A stretch of 64,000 nucleotides of DNA from Alteribacter aurantiacus DSM 18675 (lineage in GTDB: Bacteria > Bacillota > Bacilli > Bacillales > Salisediminibacteriaceae). Within the stretch, counting starts at the first letter, position 1. Every line of letters begins with the position of its first letter. The notes under the pieces are model-generated. The model did not search any database. It was not told the origin of the DNA and was given only the letters and a program-made list of their open reading frames with translations. The DNA is taken from the NCBI RefSeq assembly GCF_000429705.1, contig NZ_KE386941.1:806001-870000 (forward strand), written 5' to 3'. The position numbers and the translations under genes were made by a program. Below, piece after piece: positions 1-7,920 of the stretch.

Positions 1-45
1 GTTGAAGCAGTACAATCGGATATGGAAAAGGTCAATGACAACTAA
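1..45 (+). CDS. C-terminal end of a gene entering the window
   Basis: Frame 1 is open from the first base to a TAA at 43-45, giving 14 residues (VEAVQSDMEKVNDN). The stop sits in the loop of a strong terminator hairpin, as is usual for the end of a Bacillus gene. Nothing in 14 residues identifies the product. Confidence 0.5.
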   Translation, partial: VEAVQSDMEKVNDN

Positions 46-61
46 TTGTCATTGACCTTTT
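26..61 (+). terminator. Rho-independent terminator
   Basis: A perfect 16-bp inverted repeat (26-41 with 46-61) has a 4-base CTAA loop, a T-rich right end and an A-rich left end. It ends the gene that enters from the left and could also work in the opposite direction. Confidence 0.8.
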
Positions 62-146
62 CTATGTAGATCATAGCGCACGCTACATTTTTTAGATATA
101 CTAACCTTTGAAGCGGTTATTGACAGAAGAAGAGAGGGACACGGTT

Positions 147-593
147 TTGCAAAAAAAATGGTTTATTTTTCTAATGACATCGCTACTCATAATTCTTTCT
201 GCATGTGATGATAAAGAGTGGTATGAAGCTGATGAAGAGACGACAGAGGAAGTCGAAGAATTCATTATCTCTTTTAGAGAAGCTTGGGGGGATAGTTTAT
301 CCACACAATCGTTTAGGCCGGTCGAGGAATTTCTTTATCCCAACTCCCAATTTTTCCATATGAAGCGACGAAACCACCAACAGTATGCGAGCCAACGAAT
401 CGTTGAAGAAACGGTCTCACTGGAAGTTGCATCGGTTGAAGCAAGTGATGATGGAGAAGTTCGTGCCAAAGTTGAGGAAAAGATTGAACAAACTGGAGGT
501 CAAATAGGAGAGGAAGAAAGAATTCGTACCTACTACCTTCTACCTTTTCGTGATACGTACCGAGTAGTATCAATGGAAAGACACGATAATTAA
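147..593 (+). CDS. Small secreted lipoprotein, unknown function
   Basis: 148 residues. I chose the TTG at 147 because AGAGAGGGA lies 7-8 bases upstream; an in-frame ATG at 108 would add 13 residues with no ribosome site and would push the signal peptide inward. The N-terminus (QKKWFIFLMTSLLIILSAC) is a lipoprotein signal with the lipobox Cys at residue 20. The mature part is acidic, rich in Glu and Asp just after the Cys, and ends in a small beta-rich region. This layout resembles lipid-anchored proteins outside the membrane. I recognise no catalytic motif or named family. It stands alone and is followed by a convergent gene. Confidence 0.7.
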   Translation: MQKKWFIFLMTSLLIILSACDDKEWYEADEETTEEVEEFIISFREAWGDSLSTQSFRPVEEFLYPNSQFFHMKRRNHQQYASQRIVEETVSLEVASVEASDDGEVRAKVEEKIEQTGGQIGEEERIRTYYLLPFRDTYRVVSMERHDN

Positions 594-596
594 AAT

Positions 597-689
597 AAGG
601 CCGGGACAGAAGAAGTGTTTCTTAGAATCCGTTAGTGGGAAGTCACTCGGATTTTAAGCTCGTCATTCTTCTATGTCCTAGCCTTTTTT
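597..689. repeat. Nested long hairpin, terminator-like dispersed repeat
   Basis: The outer arms (597-614 and 666-685) pair imperfectly. An inner 11-bp stem (621-631 with 648-658) has one G-U pair. The right side ends in a T6 run, so it can terminate the lipoprotein gene and, less well, the convergent gene. Its left half (GGACA, AGAA, GTGTTT, AGAATCC in that order) recurs at 63846-63882, so this is a repeat family and not a unique terminator. Confidence 0.6.
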
Positions 690-695
690 ACATGT

Positions 696-1304
696 TTAGT
701 GTGAAATCTCTTTAACATGCCTGTGTGGAAGTTGCCATTTATATTGCACGCTTAGCATCCTAAGTGTCACAATGACCATAGCCAAAATGACAAGTTGCCA
801 TGTAGAACTTGCAATACCAAGGCCAATTACGAGGCCCCCTAGAATTGCCCATAATACGTATATGTCACTTCGAAAAACGAGTGGTTTCCTTCCAGCTAAA
901 ATATCACGAATGATACCTCCGCCAGTTCCGGTCAATACTGCTGCTACAATAACTGCGCTTAACGGGAGTCCCATCCCTTTTGCAAAGAGTGCTCCTTGAA
1001 TAGCAAAGGCAGCTAACCCGATCGCATCAAAAAACATGCCCCACTTCAGCCATTTATTAATCCAGATTGGAAAAACAAAAGCAAAGGTCATTACAATCAA
1101 CGCAATGGTAAACAACGTCCCTTGTTCCCAAAGGGCAGTAACAGGTAGTCCAATCAGAAGGTTACGAACAGCTCCACCTCCAAAAGCGGTTACAAGGCCA
1201 AGTATATATACACCCATGATGTCATAGTCCTCTTCCATTGCTACGATGACGCCACTTAACGCAAATGCAATAGTTCCGATAATATTAAAAAGATCCCATG
1301 TCAC
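696..1304 (-). CDS. TRIC/UPF0126-family membrane channel protein
   Basis: 202 residues, with about seven membrane helices. It shows the internal two-fold repeat of the UPF0126 (YvgT/YadS, TRIC-like) family: each half carries a Gly-rich kink followed by Arg (GGGAVRNLLIG and GGGIIRDILAG). The family comprises small membrane proteins related to trimeric cation channels, some annotated as glycine transporters. The GTG at 1304 is chosen because AAAGGATGAG lies 7 bases upstream; an ATG at 1316 overlaps that site. The longer open frame upstream is not coding-like. Substrate is unknown. Confidence 0.85.
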   Translation of the reverse strand: MTWDLFNIIGTIAFALSGVIVAMEEDYDIMGVYILGLVTAFGGGAVRNLLIGLPVTALWEQGTLFTIALIVMTFAFVFPIWINKWLKWGMFFDAIGLAAFAIQGALFAKGMGLPLSAVIVAAVLTGTGGGIIRDILAGRKPLVFRSDIYVLWAILGGLVIGLGIASSTWQLVILAMVIVTLRMLSVQYKWQLPHRHVKEISH

Positions 1305-1430
1305 GATTGCGCTCATCCTTTCTGCACCAGAATAAAGTACCACGTATCTTTGTTTGTGCCAACCTATTTTTATTGGATAAAACATGAGTAATGGAAAAAT
1401 AATAGGTACAACATATGAAGGGTGAGGTGT

Positions 1431-1697
1431 ATGGATATGGCAAATTATAATCAAATGGAAGAATTTATTACTGAAATCAGATCCGTCATGGATGAAGCGC
1501 AAATACAATTAGACAATTCAAGGAGGGTAAATCCTGGTGATCCAGCTGATTTCTCTGATGCCCAGCGTCATTTAAATGACGTTCATATCGAGCTTGAAAA
1601 AATGATCCGTAGTGCTTCACCTGAACAAAGAGACCAATTATTGAGAGTTGAACAACAAATTCATCAGCTCCAAAACCGTATGATCCTAGGTATGTAA
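1431..1697 (+). CDS. YtzC-like DUF2524 family protein
   Basis: 88 residues, soluble, almost all alpha-helical with a predicted coiled coil. The pattern FSDAQRHL, then VHIELEKMI, then QRDQLLRVEQQIHQLQNRMIL matches the Bacillus YtzC/DUF2524 family of small proteins of unknown role. The ATG at 1431 follows AGGGTGAGG closely; the ATG at 1437 is equally possible. It is divergent from the TRIC-type gene and shares its short upstream region. Confidence 0.75.
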   Translation: MDMANYNQMEEFITEIRSVMDEAQIQLDNSRRVNPGDPADFSDAQRHLNDVHIELEKMIRSASPEQRDQLLRVEQQIHQLQNRMILGM

Positions 1698-1716
1698 TCC
1701 TCTATTGTTTCTTAAA

Positions 1717-1932
1717 CGCTGTTTTGGGAAGCATTGTTGCTTTTATACAAGAAAAGTTGAAGCAGAAGGGCACAAGACTCCTGTGGCCGTGGGGGCAATG
1801 CAAGACCCCACAGGGCGCAGTCCGAGGAGGCTTGCTAGCACCGCCACGGAAAGTAAAGGGCCCGTATGCTTCAACAACAATTCTAGTGATGAAGAATATA
1901 ATAAAAAAGCAACAATCAATACGAATACAGCG
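1717..1932. mobile_element. MITE-like element, copy 1 (full length)
   Basis: 216 bp bounded by the direct repeat TTCTTAAA at 1709-1716 and 1933-1940. The termini are inverted: CGCTGTTTT at the left and its counterpart ending ACAGCG at the right, with a second matching block TTGTTGCTTTT/AAAAAGCAACAA, about 28 bp in all. Inside are a pair GAAGCAGAAGGGC/GGGCCCGTATGCTTC and a GC-rich module with nested stems (CCTGTGG, GTGGGG/CCCCAC, CCACAGG). There is no ORF of transposase size. It is the same family as 26615-26740 and 37558-37775. Confidence 0.85.
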
Positions 1933-2007
1933 TTCTTAAAAAACATGATTGGTTTATCATGGTTTATGACGACAATGCCTGGAAACGATCTGACTAATAT
2001 GTATAAG

Positions 2008-2043
2008 AGAAGAGGGTTCCGAACTCATTCGGAACCCTCTTCT
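2008..2043. terminator. Bidirectional terminator
   Basis: A perfect 16-bp stem (2008-2023 with 2028-2043) with a CTCA loop. It lies between the MITE copy and the convergent YjcZ-type gene. Confidence 0.8.
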
Positions 2044-2051
2044 TTAAATAA

Positions 2052-2135
2052 TTAACAGATGTAAGCTGACCCAACGATTACAAGCAAAATGAAAAGCACA
2101 ACAATTAGCGCAAACCCGTTGTAGTATCCAGACAT
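2052..2135 (-). CDS. YjcZ-family sporulation protein, 27 residues
   Basis: A single hydrophobic helix of 27 residues beginning MSGYYNGFALIVVLFILL and ending IVGSAYIC. This is the signature of the YjcZ family (tiny membrane proteins made during sporulation). The ATG at 2135 is preceded by AAAGGAGGG with 8-base spacing, so the longer open frame upstream is not needed. The role of the family is poorly known; assignment rests on length, the MSGYY start and the Val/Ile/Leu helix. Confidence 0.85.
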   Translation of the reverse strand: MSGYYNGFALIVVLFILLVIVGSAYIC

Positions 2136-2298
2136 GAAACAAACCCTCCTTTGTTTCATTAGATAGATGTTCATAATTAACATATGAGTGGGAGAACAAA
2201 GTGTATAGGCTGTTATCATATAGCGAAAATAAATTCCGTGCGCTATAGGATTTTGCACTGCTATAATATATAGAAAAGACTTCTAGGAGGCAGATCAT

Positions 2299-2877
2299 AT
2301 GCGCGCGTTACTTGTGATTGACTATACCTACGATTTTGTTGCGGATGATGGGCGGCTTACATGTGGTAAGCCGGCACAGCAGATTGAACAGAGAATCGTA
2401 TCATTAACCGAGGAATTTATTACGAATGGAGATTTTGTCGTTATGGCAGTGGACGTTCATGACGAGGGAGATCATTATCATCCGGAGAACAAGCTGTTTC
2501 CTCCTCATAATATTAGAGGCACAAAAGGAAGAAAACTGTTTGGGGATTTAGGGGATCGTTATAATCATTATCTAAAATCAGAAGAAAATCATCTCTTATG
2601 GATGGATAAAACGAGATACAGTGCTTTTACAGGGACAAATTTGGAACAGAAGCTGTCTGAGCGCTCCATCAGAGAAGTACACTTAGTGGGGGTTTGTACG
2701 GATATTTGTGTCCTTCATACTGCAGTAGATGCTTACAACAAAGGGTATCACATCGTTATTCATAAAGATGGAGTCCAAAGTTTTAATCAAAAAGGCCACG
2801 AATGGGCTCTTGGTCACTTTAAAGACGTTTTGGGAGCAACAATGATGGAAACCGGAAGAAAAATGATTGAGGAATAA
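2299..2877 (+). CDS. pncA: Nicotinamidase (isochorismatase-family hydrolase)
   Basis: 192 residues, closely resembling Bacillus PncA (YueJ). It should convert nicotinamide to nicotinate in the cytoplasm for NAD salvage. The expected triad is visible: Asp8 in the VIDYTYDF strand, Lys104 in MDKTRYSAF, and Cys137 in GVCTDICVLH. The metal site is represented by Asp52, His54 and His61 in DVHDEGDHYHPE. The ATG at 2299 follows TAGGAGGCAGATC. It is monocistronic, with its own upstream region and a strong terminator. Confidence 0.92.
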   Translation: MRALLVIDYTYDFVADDGRLTCGKPAQQIEQRIVSLTEEFITNGDFVVMAVDVHDEGDHYHPENKLFPPHNIRGTKGRKLFGDLGDRYNHYLKSEENHLLWMDKTRYSAFTGTNLEQKLSERSIREVHLVGVCTDICVLHTAVDAYNKGYHIVIHKDGVQSFNQKGHEWALGHFKDVLGATMMETGRKMIEE

Positions 2878-2884
2878 GAGTAGA

Positions 2885-2916
2885 AAAAGCCCGTTCATTT
2901 GAATGAACGGGCTTTT
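2885..2916. terminator. Bidirectional terminator between pncA and the transporter
   Basis: An inverted repeat AAAAGCCCGTTCAT/ATGAACGGGCTTTT (2885-2898 with 2903-2916). A-runs on the left and T-runs on the right make it a terminator for both convergent genes. Confidence 0.85.
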
Positions 2917-2919
2917 GAT

Positions 2920-4161
2920 TTAACAAAATTTATCGTCTTTACTTGGGTTCTTAATGCCGAATATTGGTCGGATAAATAAAGCTACATATGTTCCTAACAT
3001 ACCGAAAATCATCCACACCCAGCCGTGAACACTGAATGAAGCAATTCCGCCAAAATAAGCACCAATGTTGCATCCAAAAGCAAGCCTTGCCCCATAACCC
3101 ATTAATAGACCGCCTACAATGGAAGCTAAAGCAATATTTAAGGGAATTCTCTTTGCAAAGCTAAACATTCCTCCAGCGGCAGCTGCGATAAAGGCTCCGG
3201 TCATGACTCCAAAGTTCATGACACTTGTAGAGTCATGAAATACCGATTGTTCAAGCTGCTGTGCATTCTCGCCTTGCCAATAACCCCATTGAGTGACGTC
3301 AATGCCAATCAATTGGGCAATTTGAGAGCCCCACAAAGCAAACGCACCGGTAATGCCCCATGGTTGTCCTCTGACCATCAAGGTTAAAGCGTTAAACACA
3401 GCCAAAACAACAGCTGCGACCCAGATCGGCCAAGCACCTCGTATTATTCGTTTCCAGCCTGTTGTAGATGGAAGAACCGCCACAGATGGGGGACGACGTT
3501 TTTTTCTAACATAGAAAGTCAATAGAATAATCCCACCGAAAATACCCATTTGTAATAACCAAGCCCCAAAATATCCAAGACCAGTATCTTCTGCAAGGCT
3601 GATGGGAGCCATATTAGGCATACTTTCTGTCCAAAATTCAAAGTGCCAAGCGCCAATAACAGATCCAATGATAAAGCTAATAAGCACAAGAATCATGGAT
3701 GAACGTCCACCACCGATGGAATAAAGGGTACCAGAAGCACACCCATTACCTAATTGCATGCCTATACCAAACAAAAAGGATCCAACGATTACACTTGTTC
3801 CAACAGGGGAAACAAATCCTTGTGGATCAGCCTCGAAAAAACCAATTCCAAAGTGAAGTATTGGTGCAAATAACGTAATGGCAACAGCAAGCATCAGCAT
3901 ATGTGCACGTAATGCCTCGCCATTACCTACAGCAACGAATCGTCTGTATGCTGAAGTAAAACCGAATCTTGCATGAAATAAGGCAAATCCAAAGACGAGG
4001 CCAAAACTTAATAATATGACCATCTCAATCCCTGAAACCAAGTAGCTTACAAATGCAAGAATCAAAAAGGCAAACGTCCCTATTGCAACATTCCCCTTTT
4101 GCATGGGTGGAAGGGGCGAGTGTATCGCTTGTTCTTTTTTGGCTAGTTGATTATTGTTCAC
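2920..4161 (-). CDS. YeeE/YedE-family thiosulfate-type transporter (TsuA-like)
   Basis: 413 residues with many membrane helices. It matches the YeeE/YedE sulfur transport family, whose studied member TsuA takes up thiosulfate by relaying it along membrane cysteines. The two family motifs are present in order: GNGCASGTLYS in the first half and ARLAFGCNIGAYF near the C-terminus, both with the key Cys. The chain also ends in Cys. GTG at 4161 is chosen because GAGGTG lies 6 bases upstream; GTG at 4170 overlaps that site. No sulfurtransferase gene is adjacent, so the substrate is inferred from family. Confidence 0.85.
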   Translation of the reverse strand: MNNNQLAKKEQAIHSPLPPMQKGNVAIGTFAFLILAFVSYLVSGIEMVILLSFGLVFGFALFHARFGFTSAYRRFVAVGNGEALRAHMLMLAVAITLFAPILHFGIGFFEADPQGFVSPVGTSVIVGSFLFGIGMQLGNGCASGTLYSIGGGRSSMILVLISFIIGSVIGAWHFEFWTESMPNMAPISLAEDTGLGYFGAWLLQMGIFGGIILLTFYVRKKRRPPSVAVLPSTTGWKRIIRGAWPIWVAAVVLAVFNALTLMVRGQPWGITGAFALWGSQIAQLIGIDVTQWGYWQGENAQQLEQSVFHDSTSVMNFGVMTGAFIAAAAGGMFSFAKRIPLNIALASIVGGLLMGYGARLAFGCNIGAYFGGIASFSVHGWVWMIFGMLGTYVALFIRPIFGIKNPSKDDKFC

Positions 4162-4321
4162 TTCTATCACCTCATTAATCCCTATAAGTGCGATCGGGAT
4201 TGTTGTCTTTACGTATCCTAACTTATTTATTTAAGAATGTAAACTCATATGCCCTTGTTGGAAAACACTTCTTGAAAGTGGAGGTTATAGTTTGATTAGT
4301 ATAGGGAAACAGAATCATACT

Positions 4322-4364
4322 GAGGTTACTGAAAAAAGTGTAACCTGACTTTTTCACGGCCTCT
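4322..4364. repeat. Dispersed hairpin, GAGGnnACTGAAAAA type, copy 1
   Basis: Imperfect hairpin: GAGG(TT)ACTGAAAAAAGT pairs with ACTTTTTCACGGCCTC. It lies in the gap 4162-4461. Related hairpins occur at 4825-4866 and 7778-7818. It has no poly-T run after the stem, so it is not a typical terminator. Confidence 0.5.
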
Positions 4365-4461
4365 ATTTAAATGGCAATTACGCTTATTGCTTCAAAGCCA
4401 TTGAAATAGTTTATGATCGAACTTTTTCAGTATTTTCAATTATAGTAAGGAGGGGTAACAC

Positions 4462-4653
4462 ATGGATGATTTAAGGATGATTAGAAGAAAGTTAAAAGAC
4501 TTTACACACCAAGGTTCTGAAGTGAAAAATGAATTCAGAAGACTGGACGAAACAAGCAAAGAAGAGTTCCTAAAAGGGTATGAAAGTAATCAAGACTTCG
4601 AATCGCTAATCAACTCCCTTATGGATTGGATGGATGAACAAGCAAAACGTTAA
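4462..4653 (+). CDS. Small charged protein, unknown
   Basis: 63 residues, highly charged and helical (MDDLRMIRRKLKDF, then SLMDWMDEQAKR). No signal peptide or membrane segment. The AAGGAGGGG ribosome site 7 bases before the ATG is a strong sign that it is real. I do not recognise the family. It is flanked on both sides by gene-free DNA holding related hairpins, so it is probably transcribed alone. Confidence 0.65.
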   Translation: MDDLRMIRRKLKDFTHQGSEVKNEFRRLDETSKEEFLKGYESNQDFESLINSLMDWMDEQAKR

Positions 4654-5139
4654 TACAAGAGGCTATGACACAAAAGGTAGTGTTGAAGCCACCGAAAAAG
4701 GAAAGACCAACTATTTTTCTGTGCGTTTATTTGAATGGCAATGGCCTCACTAGATCGCCTGTTACGAAAAAACCACTCGTATCAGGCTTATAAAACATGC
4801 AACCGATCCGTTCGTTAATTCGAAGGCACTGAAAAAGGTATAGATCGACCTTTTTTGGTGTCTTTATTGTTTAAAGGGAGTCCGAACAATTCTCTAACGG
4901 AGTAGCGGCTTATTTGCACTGTATCCCATTGTCCGGATTTTCATATAACACTCATGTCTCATTCTCTTTCTAATGTTAAACTTAAACATAGGGTCAAATG
5001 AATAGATGAGTTTATATCTTAATCAAGGTGCCTCTTTACTATCGTTTTAGTGATAGTTTTTTTGGTTAAGCGTAGTTTGTTGCACTACATACTGCAATCA
5101 AAATATACTCATTACAATACATGCAGGAGGTCAATACTT
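4654..5139. other. Gene-free interval with repeat remnants
   Basis: No credible ORF. It contains a weak copy of the ACTGAAAAA hairpin family near 4690-4725, the clearer copy at 4825-4866, and a small hairpin ACTATC/GATAGT near 5038 followed by T7. The CDS-proximal part (5100-5139) supplies the ribosome site for the cyclase gene. Confidence 0.5.
4825..4866. repeat. Dispersed hairpin, GGCACTGAAAAAGGT type, copy 2
   Basis: GGCACTGAAAAAGGT at 4825-4839 pairs with ACCTTTTTTGGTGTC at 4848-4862, with G-U pairs, across an 8-base loop. It is the best-formed member of the ACTGAAAAA family in this window. Confidence 0.55.
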
Positions 5140-5781
5140 ATGAAAATGATTGATATTTCTCAACCGCTTCAAGCTGAGATGAATGTATGGCCCGGTGATA
5201 CACCTTTTACATACGAACCTATGATGAAAACAAGCGATGGTGACAGTGTTAATGTTGCGAAAATGACGATGAGCACCCATACAGGTACACACATGGATGC
5301 TCCATTCCACGTGAATGGAAAAGAGAGGAAGATTGATGAATTACCTCTCGACTTTTTTAATGGGGAAGCAGTCGTAATTGATATTACGGATGCAAAGACA
5401 ATTACTGTAGATTCTATTCAATCGATTCCTTTTAAAGGAGTAAAAAAAGTTCTGTTTAAAACGACAACTAGTCATGGAGGTCACACGTACGAAGGTTATC
5501 CTGAAATTGATCCAGGAATTCCACCATTCTTGCAACAAGCTGGTGTTCATTTAATCGGTGTTGATTTTCCATCTGTAGATCGGCTCACCTCAAAAGAGCT
5601 ACCTATCCACCATGCTTTAAACAAAGCTGAAATCTTGATTGTTGAAGGTCTTGATTTAAGTAAAGTGAAGCAAGGCTTTTATGAGCTTTATTGTTTTCCA
5701 TTACCCTTGGCTGATGGGGATGGAAGTCCTGTAAGGGCTGTTTTAAAAGATTTGGGTGAAGCAGGTGAGGATAAGAAATGA
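5140..5781 (+). CDS. Cyclase-family metal hydrolase (KynB-like)
   Basis: 213 residues. The zinc-site signature HTGTHMDAPFH (His47, His51, Asp53, His57) and an early WPGD segment place it in the cyclase family that includes kynurenine formamidase. No other tryptophan-degradation gene is nearby, so the substrate should be left open. The ATG at 5140 is preceded by GCAGGAGG; the longer open frame beginning near 5050 has no ribosome site. Its stop overlaps the start of the next gene by four bases, making it the first gene of a three-gene operon with two thioredoxin-fold genes. Confidence 0.8.
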   Translation: MKMIDISQPLQAEMNVWPGDTPFTYEPMMKTSDGDSVNVAKMTMSTHTGTHMDAPFHVNGKERKIDELPLDFFNGEAVVIDITDAKTITVDSIQSIPFKGVKKVLFKTTTSHGGHTYEGYPEIDPGIPPFLQQAGVHLIGVDFPSVDRLTSKELPIHHALNKAEILIVEGLDLSKVKQGFYELYCFPLPLADGDGSPVRAVLKDLGEAGEDKK

Positions 5782-6095
5782 TTGTTTGTGATCATGAAGA
5801 GGATTTAAGAAAGAAGATTGCACACAATAAAGTAATTGTGTATTTCCATACGCCAATGTGTGGCACTTGCGGAATTGCTGAGCATTTTTTAACACTTACA
5901 GAACCTCTTATTAGAGGTATTGCCCCTGTTTACAAGAGTAACATCTCATTTTTTCCAGAGTTTGCGAAAACCTTTGAAATTAAAAGCGTTCCGTGTGCTC
6001 TTTTTATTGATCAAGGTAAAGAAGTAAAGAAGGTTTATGCCTTTGAGTCTGTAACCAATATGTATGAGCATATTCAAACATTCATTTCGAAATAG
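5778..6095 (+). CDS. Thioredoxin-like protein with CGTC motif
   Basis: 105 residues with a thioredoxin fold: beta strand VIVYFHTP, active-site Cys28-Gly-Thr-Cys31, and the cis-Pro segment SVPCALF. It resembles the Bacillus YusE-type thioredoxin-like proteins. There is no signal peptide, so it is cytoplasmic. An extra Cys follows the cis-Pro. The start overlaps the stop of the cyclase gene (ATGA), so translation is coupled. Confidence 0.8.
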   Translation: MIVCDHEEDLRKKIAHNKVIVYFHTPMCGTCGIAEHFLTLTEPLIRGIAPVYKSNISFFPEFAKTFEIKSVPCALFIDQGKEVKKVYAFESVTNMYEHIQTFISK

Positions 6096-6104
6096 GAGTT
6101 GGTT

Positions 6105-6524
6105 TTGTTGCAAGCACCTGAACTACAAGTGAAAAACCCCGACACCAATGAACCGATTTTGTTAGAGAATTATAAAGGTAAAGCGTTGCTTCTCACCTTT
6201 TGGGTGTCATGGTGCCCTGATTCAATGAGAGATTTGCCGAATAAGGAACAATTGTATAAAGCGATGGAAACAAATCAATTGGACCTTCTCATGATTAACG
6301 TGACAGGACGGGAAGGGGAGCAAGATGCAGGAATTAACTATTATAAAGAGAATCATTTTACTGCTCCCCTAGGGCTAGACACAGGGACAAAAACATATGA
6401 TTCATACCGTTGCATGAGCGTTCCAACGACTTTTTTGTTGGATAAAAACCATAACATTGTAGCGAGCTTCAATGATAAAGCACCTTTTCAAGAGATCTTG
6501 GGAAGTTTAAGTCGCGTTCTCTAA
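6105..6524 (+). CDS. TlpA/AhpC-like thiol oxidoreductase with CxxS site
   Basis: 139 residues, a TlpA/peroxiredoxin-like thioredoxin fold. The active site reads WCPDS: the first Cys (Cys37) is kept but the resolving Cys is Ser. The cis-Pro region SVPTTFLLD is present. No signal peptide or membrane anchor is seen, unlike typical ResA/TlpA, so it may act inside the cell as a monothiol enzyme or disulfide isomerase. TTG at 6105 or 6108 is chosen because AGGAG lies 6-9 bases upstream; 6099 is too close. Third gene of the cyclase operon. Confidence 0.72.
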   Translation: MLQAPELQVKNPDTNEPILLENYKGKALLLTFWVSWCPDSMRDLPNKEQLYKAMETNQLDLLMINVTGREGEQDAGINYYKENHFTAPLGLDTGTKTYDSYRCMSVPTTFLLDKNHNIVASFNDKAPFQEILGSLSRVL

Positions 6525-6609
6525 CCTGTTGAGCTCATTGCTTGGGCTTCTTTTGGCACTGTGTTAGGATTTATAGTGGATATTACACAAAAAAGGGGAT
6601 TGATCAAGG

Positions 6610-7743
6610 ATGAGGATTAAAGATATCGAACCAACACCTAGTCCGAATACAATGAAGCTTACGTTAACGGAATCGTTGCCTGAAGGAAAAAGCAACAACT
6701 ATACCCCTAAGAACATTGATGAAGCTCCGAGCTTTGTAAAAGAACTTTTCGCTATTGAAGGGGTCAAAGGTATTTATCACGTAGCCGACTTTATTGCTGT
6801 TGAAAGAAACGGAAAAGTCGATTGGCAACTCATCCTTCCAAAAGTACGAGAGGTCTTTGGAGAGGAAGGAGGAGAGTCCGAAGGTCATCAAGTTACCATA
6901 GATGAGCACTATGGTGAAGTAAACGTCTCAGTACTTATGTTTAAAGGGATTCCCATGCAGGTGAAAGCCACTTCTGGTGATGAAGAAGTTCGAGGAGGAC
7001 TTCCAGAAGAGTTTCAAAAAGCCTTGCTTGAGGCTCAACTCCCAGATGACAATGTCGTTTTTCAACGAAAGTGGGTTGACCAAAAACCTCGATACGGTGA
7101 CGTAAATGACGTTATGAAGGAAGTGGTCGAAGAACTTGAAGCAGCTTATACGGATAAACGACTTGCTAAATTGGTCGAGGAAGCCAAAAATCCATCCCTT
7201 TCAAAGGAACAAGGAAAAAAGAAAGAATGGCTAAAAGTGACTCTGGAAATGCTTGAGGAACCCGACTGGCGAAAAAGGTTCGAGTATTTTGAACAGATGA
7301 ATCCAACTATTGACGACCTTCCAGTAATTGAAAAGGCCTTGGATGATGAAAAAGCATCCATGCGAAGGTTAGCCACAGTATATCTTGGTATGATTGAAGA
7401 TGAGAGCGTACTTCCTTTATTGGAGAAGGCGTTAAAGGATAAGTCTGTGACAGTAAGAAGAACAGCTGGTGACTGTATGTCAGATATCGGCAGTGAGAAG
7501 GCCATTCCAGCAATGATAGAATCCCTGAAGGACAAAAACAAACTTGTTCGTTGGCGTGCTGCCATGTTTTTATATGAAGTAGGAGATGAGAGTGCTGTTG
7601 AAGCTTTAAAACAAGCTCAAGACGATCCTGAGTTTGAGGTAAGTATGCAAGTTAAGCTTGCTCTTGCTCGAATTGAAGGTGGAGAAGAAGCGAAGGGATC
7701 TGTTTGGAAACAAATGACGGATACGATTCAGTCAAAAGGATAA
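6610..7743 (+). CDS. ypgR: YpgR/CvfC-type protein, Nfu-N domain plus HEAT repeats
   Basis: 377 residues. Residues 1-90 match the Nfu N-terminal domain (start IEPTPSPNTMKLTL, later VKGIYHVADFIAVERN), a scaffold-like fold linked with iron-sulfur proteins. Residues about 220-365 form helical HEAT-type repeats (ALDDEKASMRRLATVYLG, then ALKDKSVTVRRTAGD, then SLKDKNKLVRWRAAMFL). This domain pair is that of Bacillus YpgR and the staphylococcal conserved virulence factor C. No Nfu C-terminal CxxC is present, so cluster transfer is not implied. Molecular role is unknown. Confidence 0.82.
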   Translation: MRIKDIEPTPSPNTMKLTLTESLPEGKSNNYTPKNIDEAPSFVKELFAIEGVKGIYHVADFIAVERNGKVDWQLILPKVREVFGEEGGESEGHQVTIDEHYGEVNVSVLMFKGIPMQVKATSGDEEVRGGLPEEFQKALLEAQLPDDNVVFQRKWVDQKPRYGDVNDVMKEVVEELEAAYTDKRLAKLVEEAKNPSLSKEQGKKKEWLKVTLEMLEEPDWRKRFEYFEQMNPTIDDLPVIEKALDDEKASMRRLATVYLGMIEDESVLPLLEKALKDKSVTVRRTAGDCMSDIGSEKAIPAMIESLKDKNKLVRWRAAMFLYEVGDESAVEALKQAQDDPEFEVSMQVKLALARIEGGEEAKGSVWKQMTDTIQSKG

Positions 7744-7752
7744 AAGTAAAAT

Positions 7753-7841
7753 AGCAATGGTCCCACTTCTAGGACGAGGCCACGGAAAAAGTAAAACCAC
7801 ACTTTTTCAATGTCTTGTAGGACGTTTATGGGACCATTGCT
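7753..7841 (+). terminator. Terminator with nested repeat hairpin
   Basis: The outer 13-bp arms AGCAATGGTCCCA (7753-7765) and TGGGACCATTGCT (7829-7841) are perfect and are followed by T4. Inside is a copy of the ACTGAAAAA-type hairpin (7778-7818) and a direct repeat TAGGACG. It ends ypgR. Confidence 0.7.
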
Positions 7842-7920
7842 TTTATTACTGGTGCTTGAAGATACAAAATCTCTTATGATAGGATAGAAATGGTAATAAA
7901 AATAGCAAAGGAGTTTAACA

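Noticed and set aside
313..573. 86-residue ORF on the minus strand
   Set aside because: Shadow of the lipoprotein gene; no ribosome site.
1724..1946. ORFs of 71, 116 and 67 residues in the MITE copy
   Set aside because: They follow the repeat and recur only because the repeat does; no ribosome site and no conservation of frame between copies.
5038..5065. Hairpin ACTATC/GATAGT with T7 as a terminator
   Set aside because: Six-base stem with large loop, 385 bases after the nearest gene; too weak to call.
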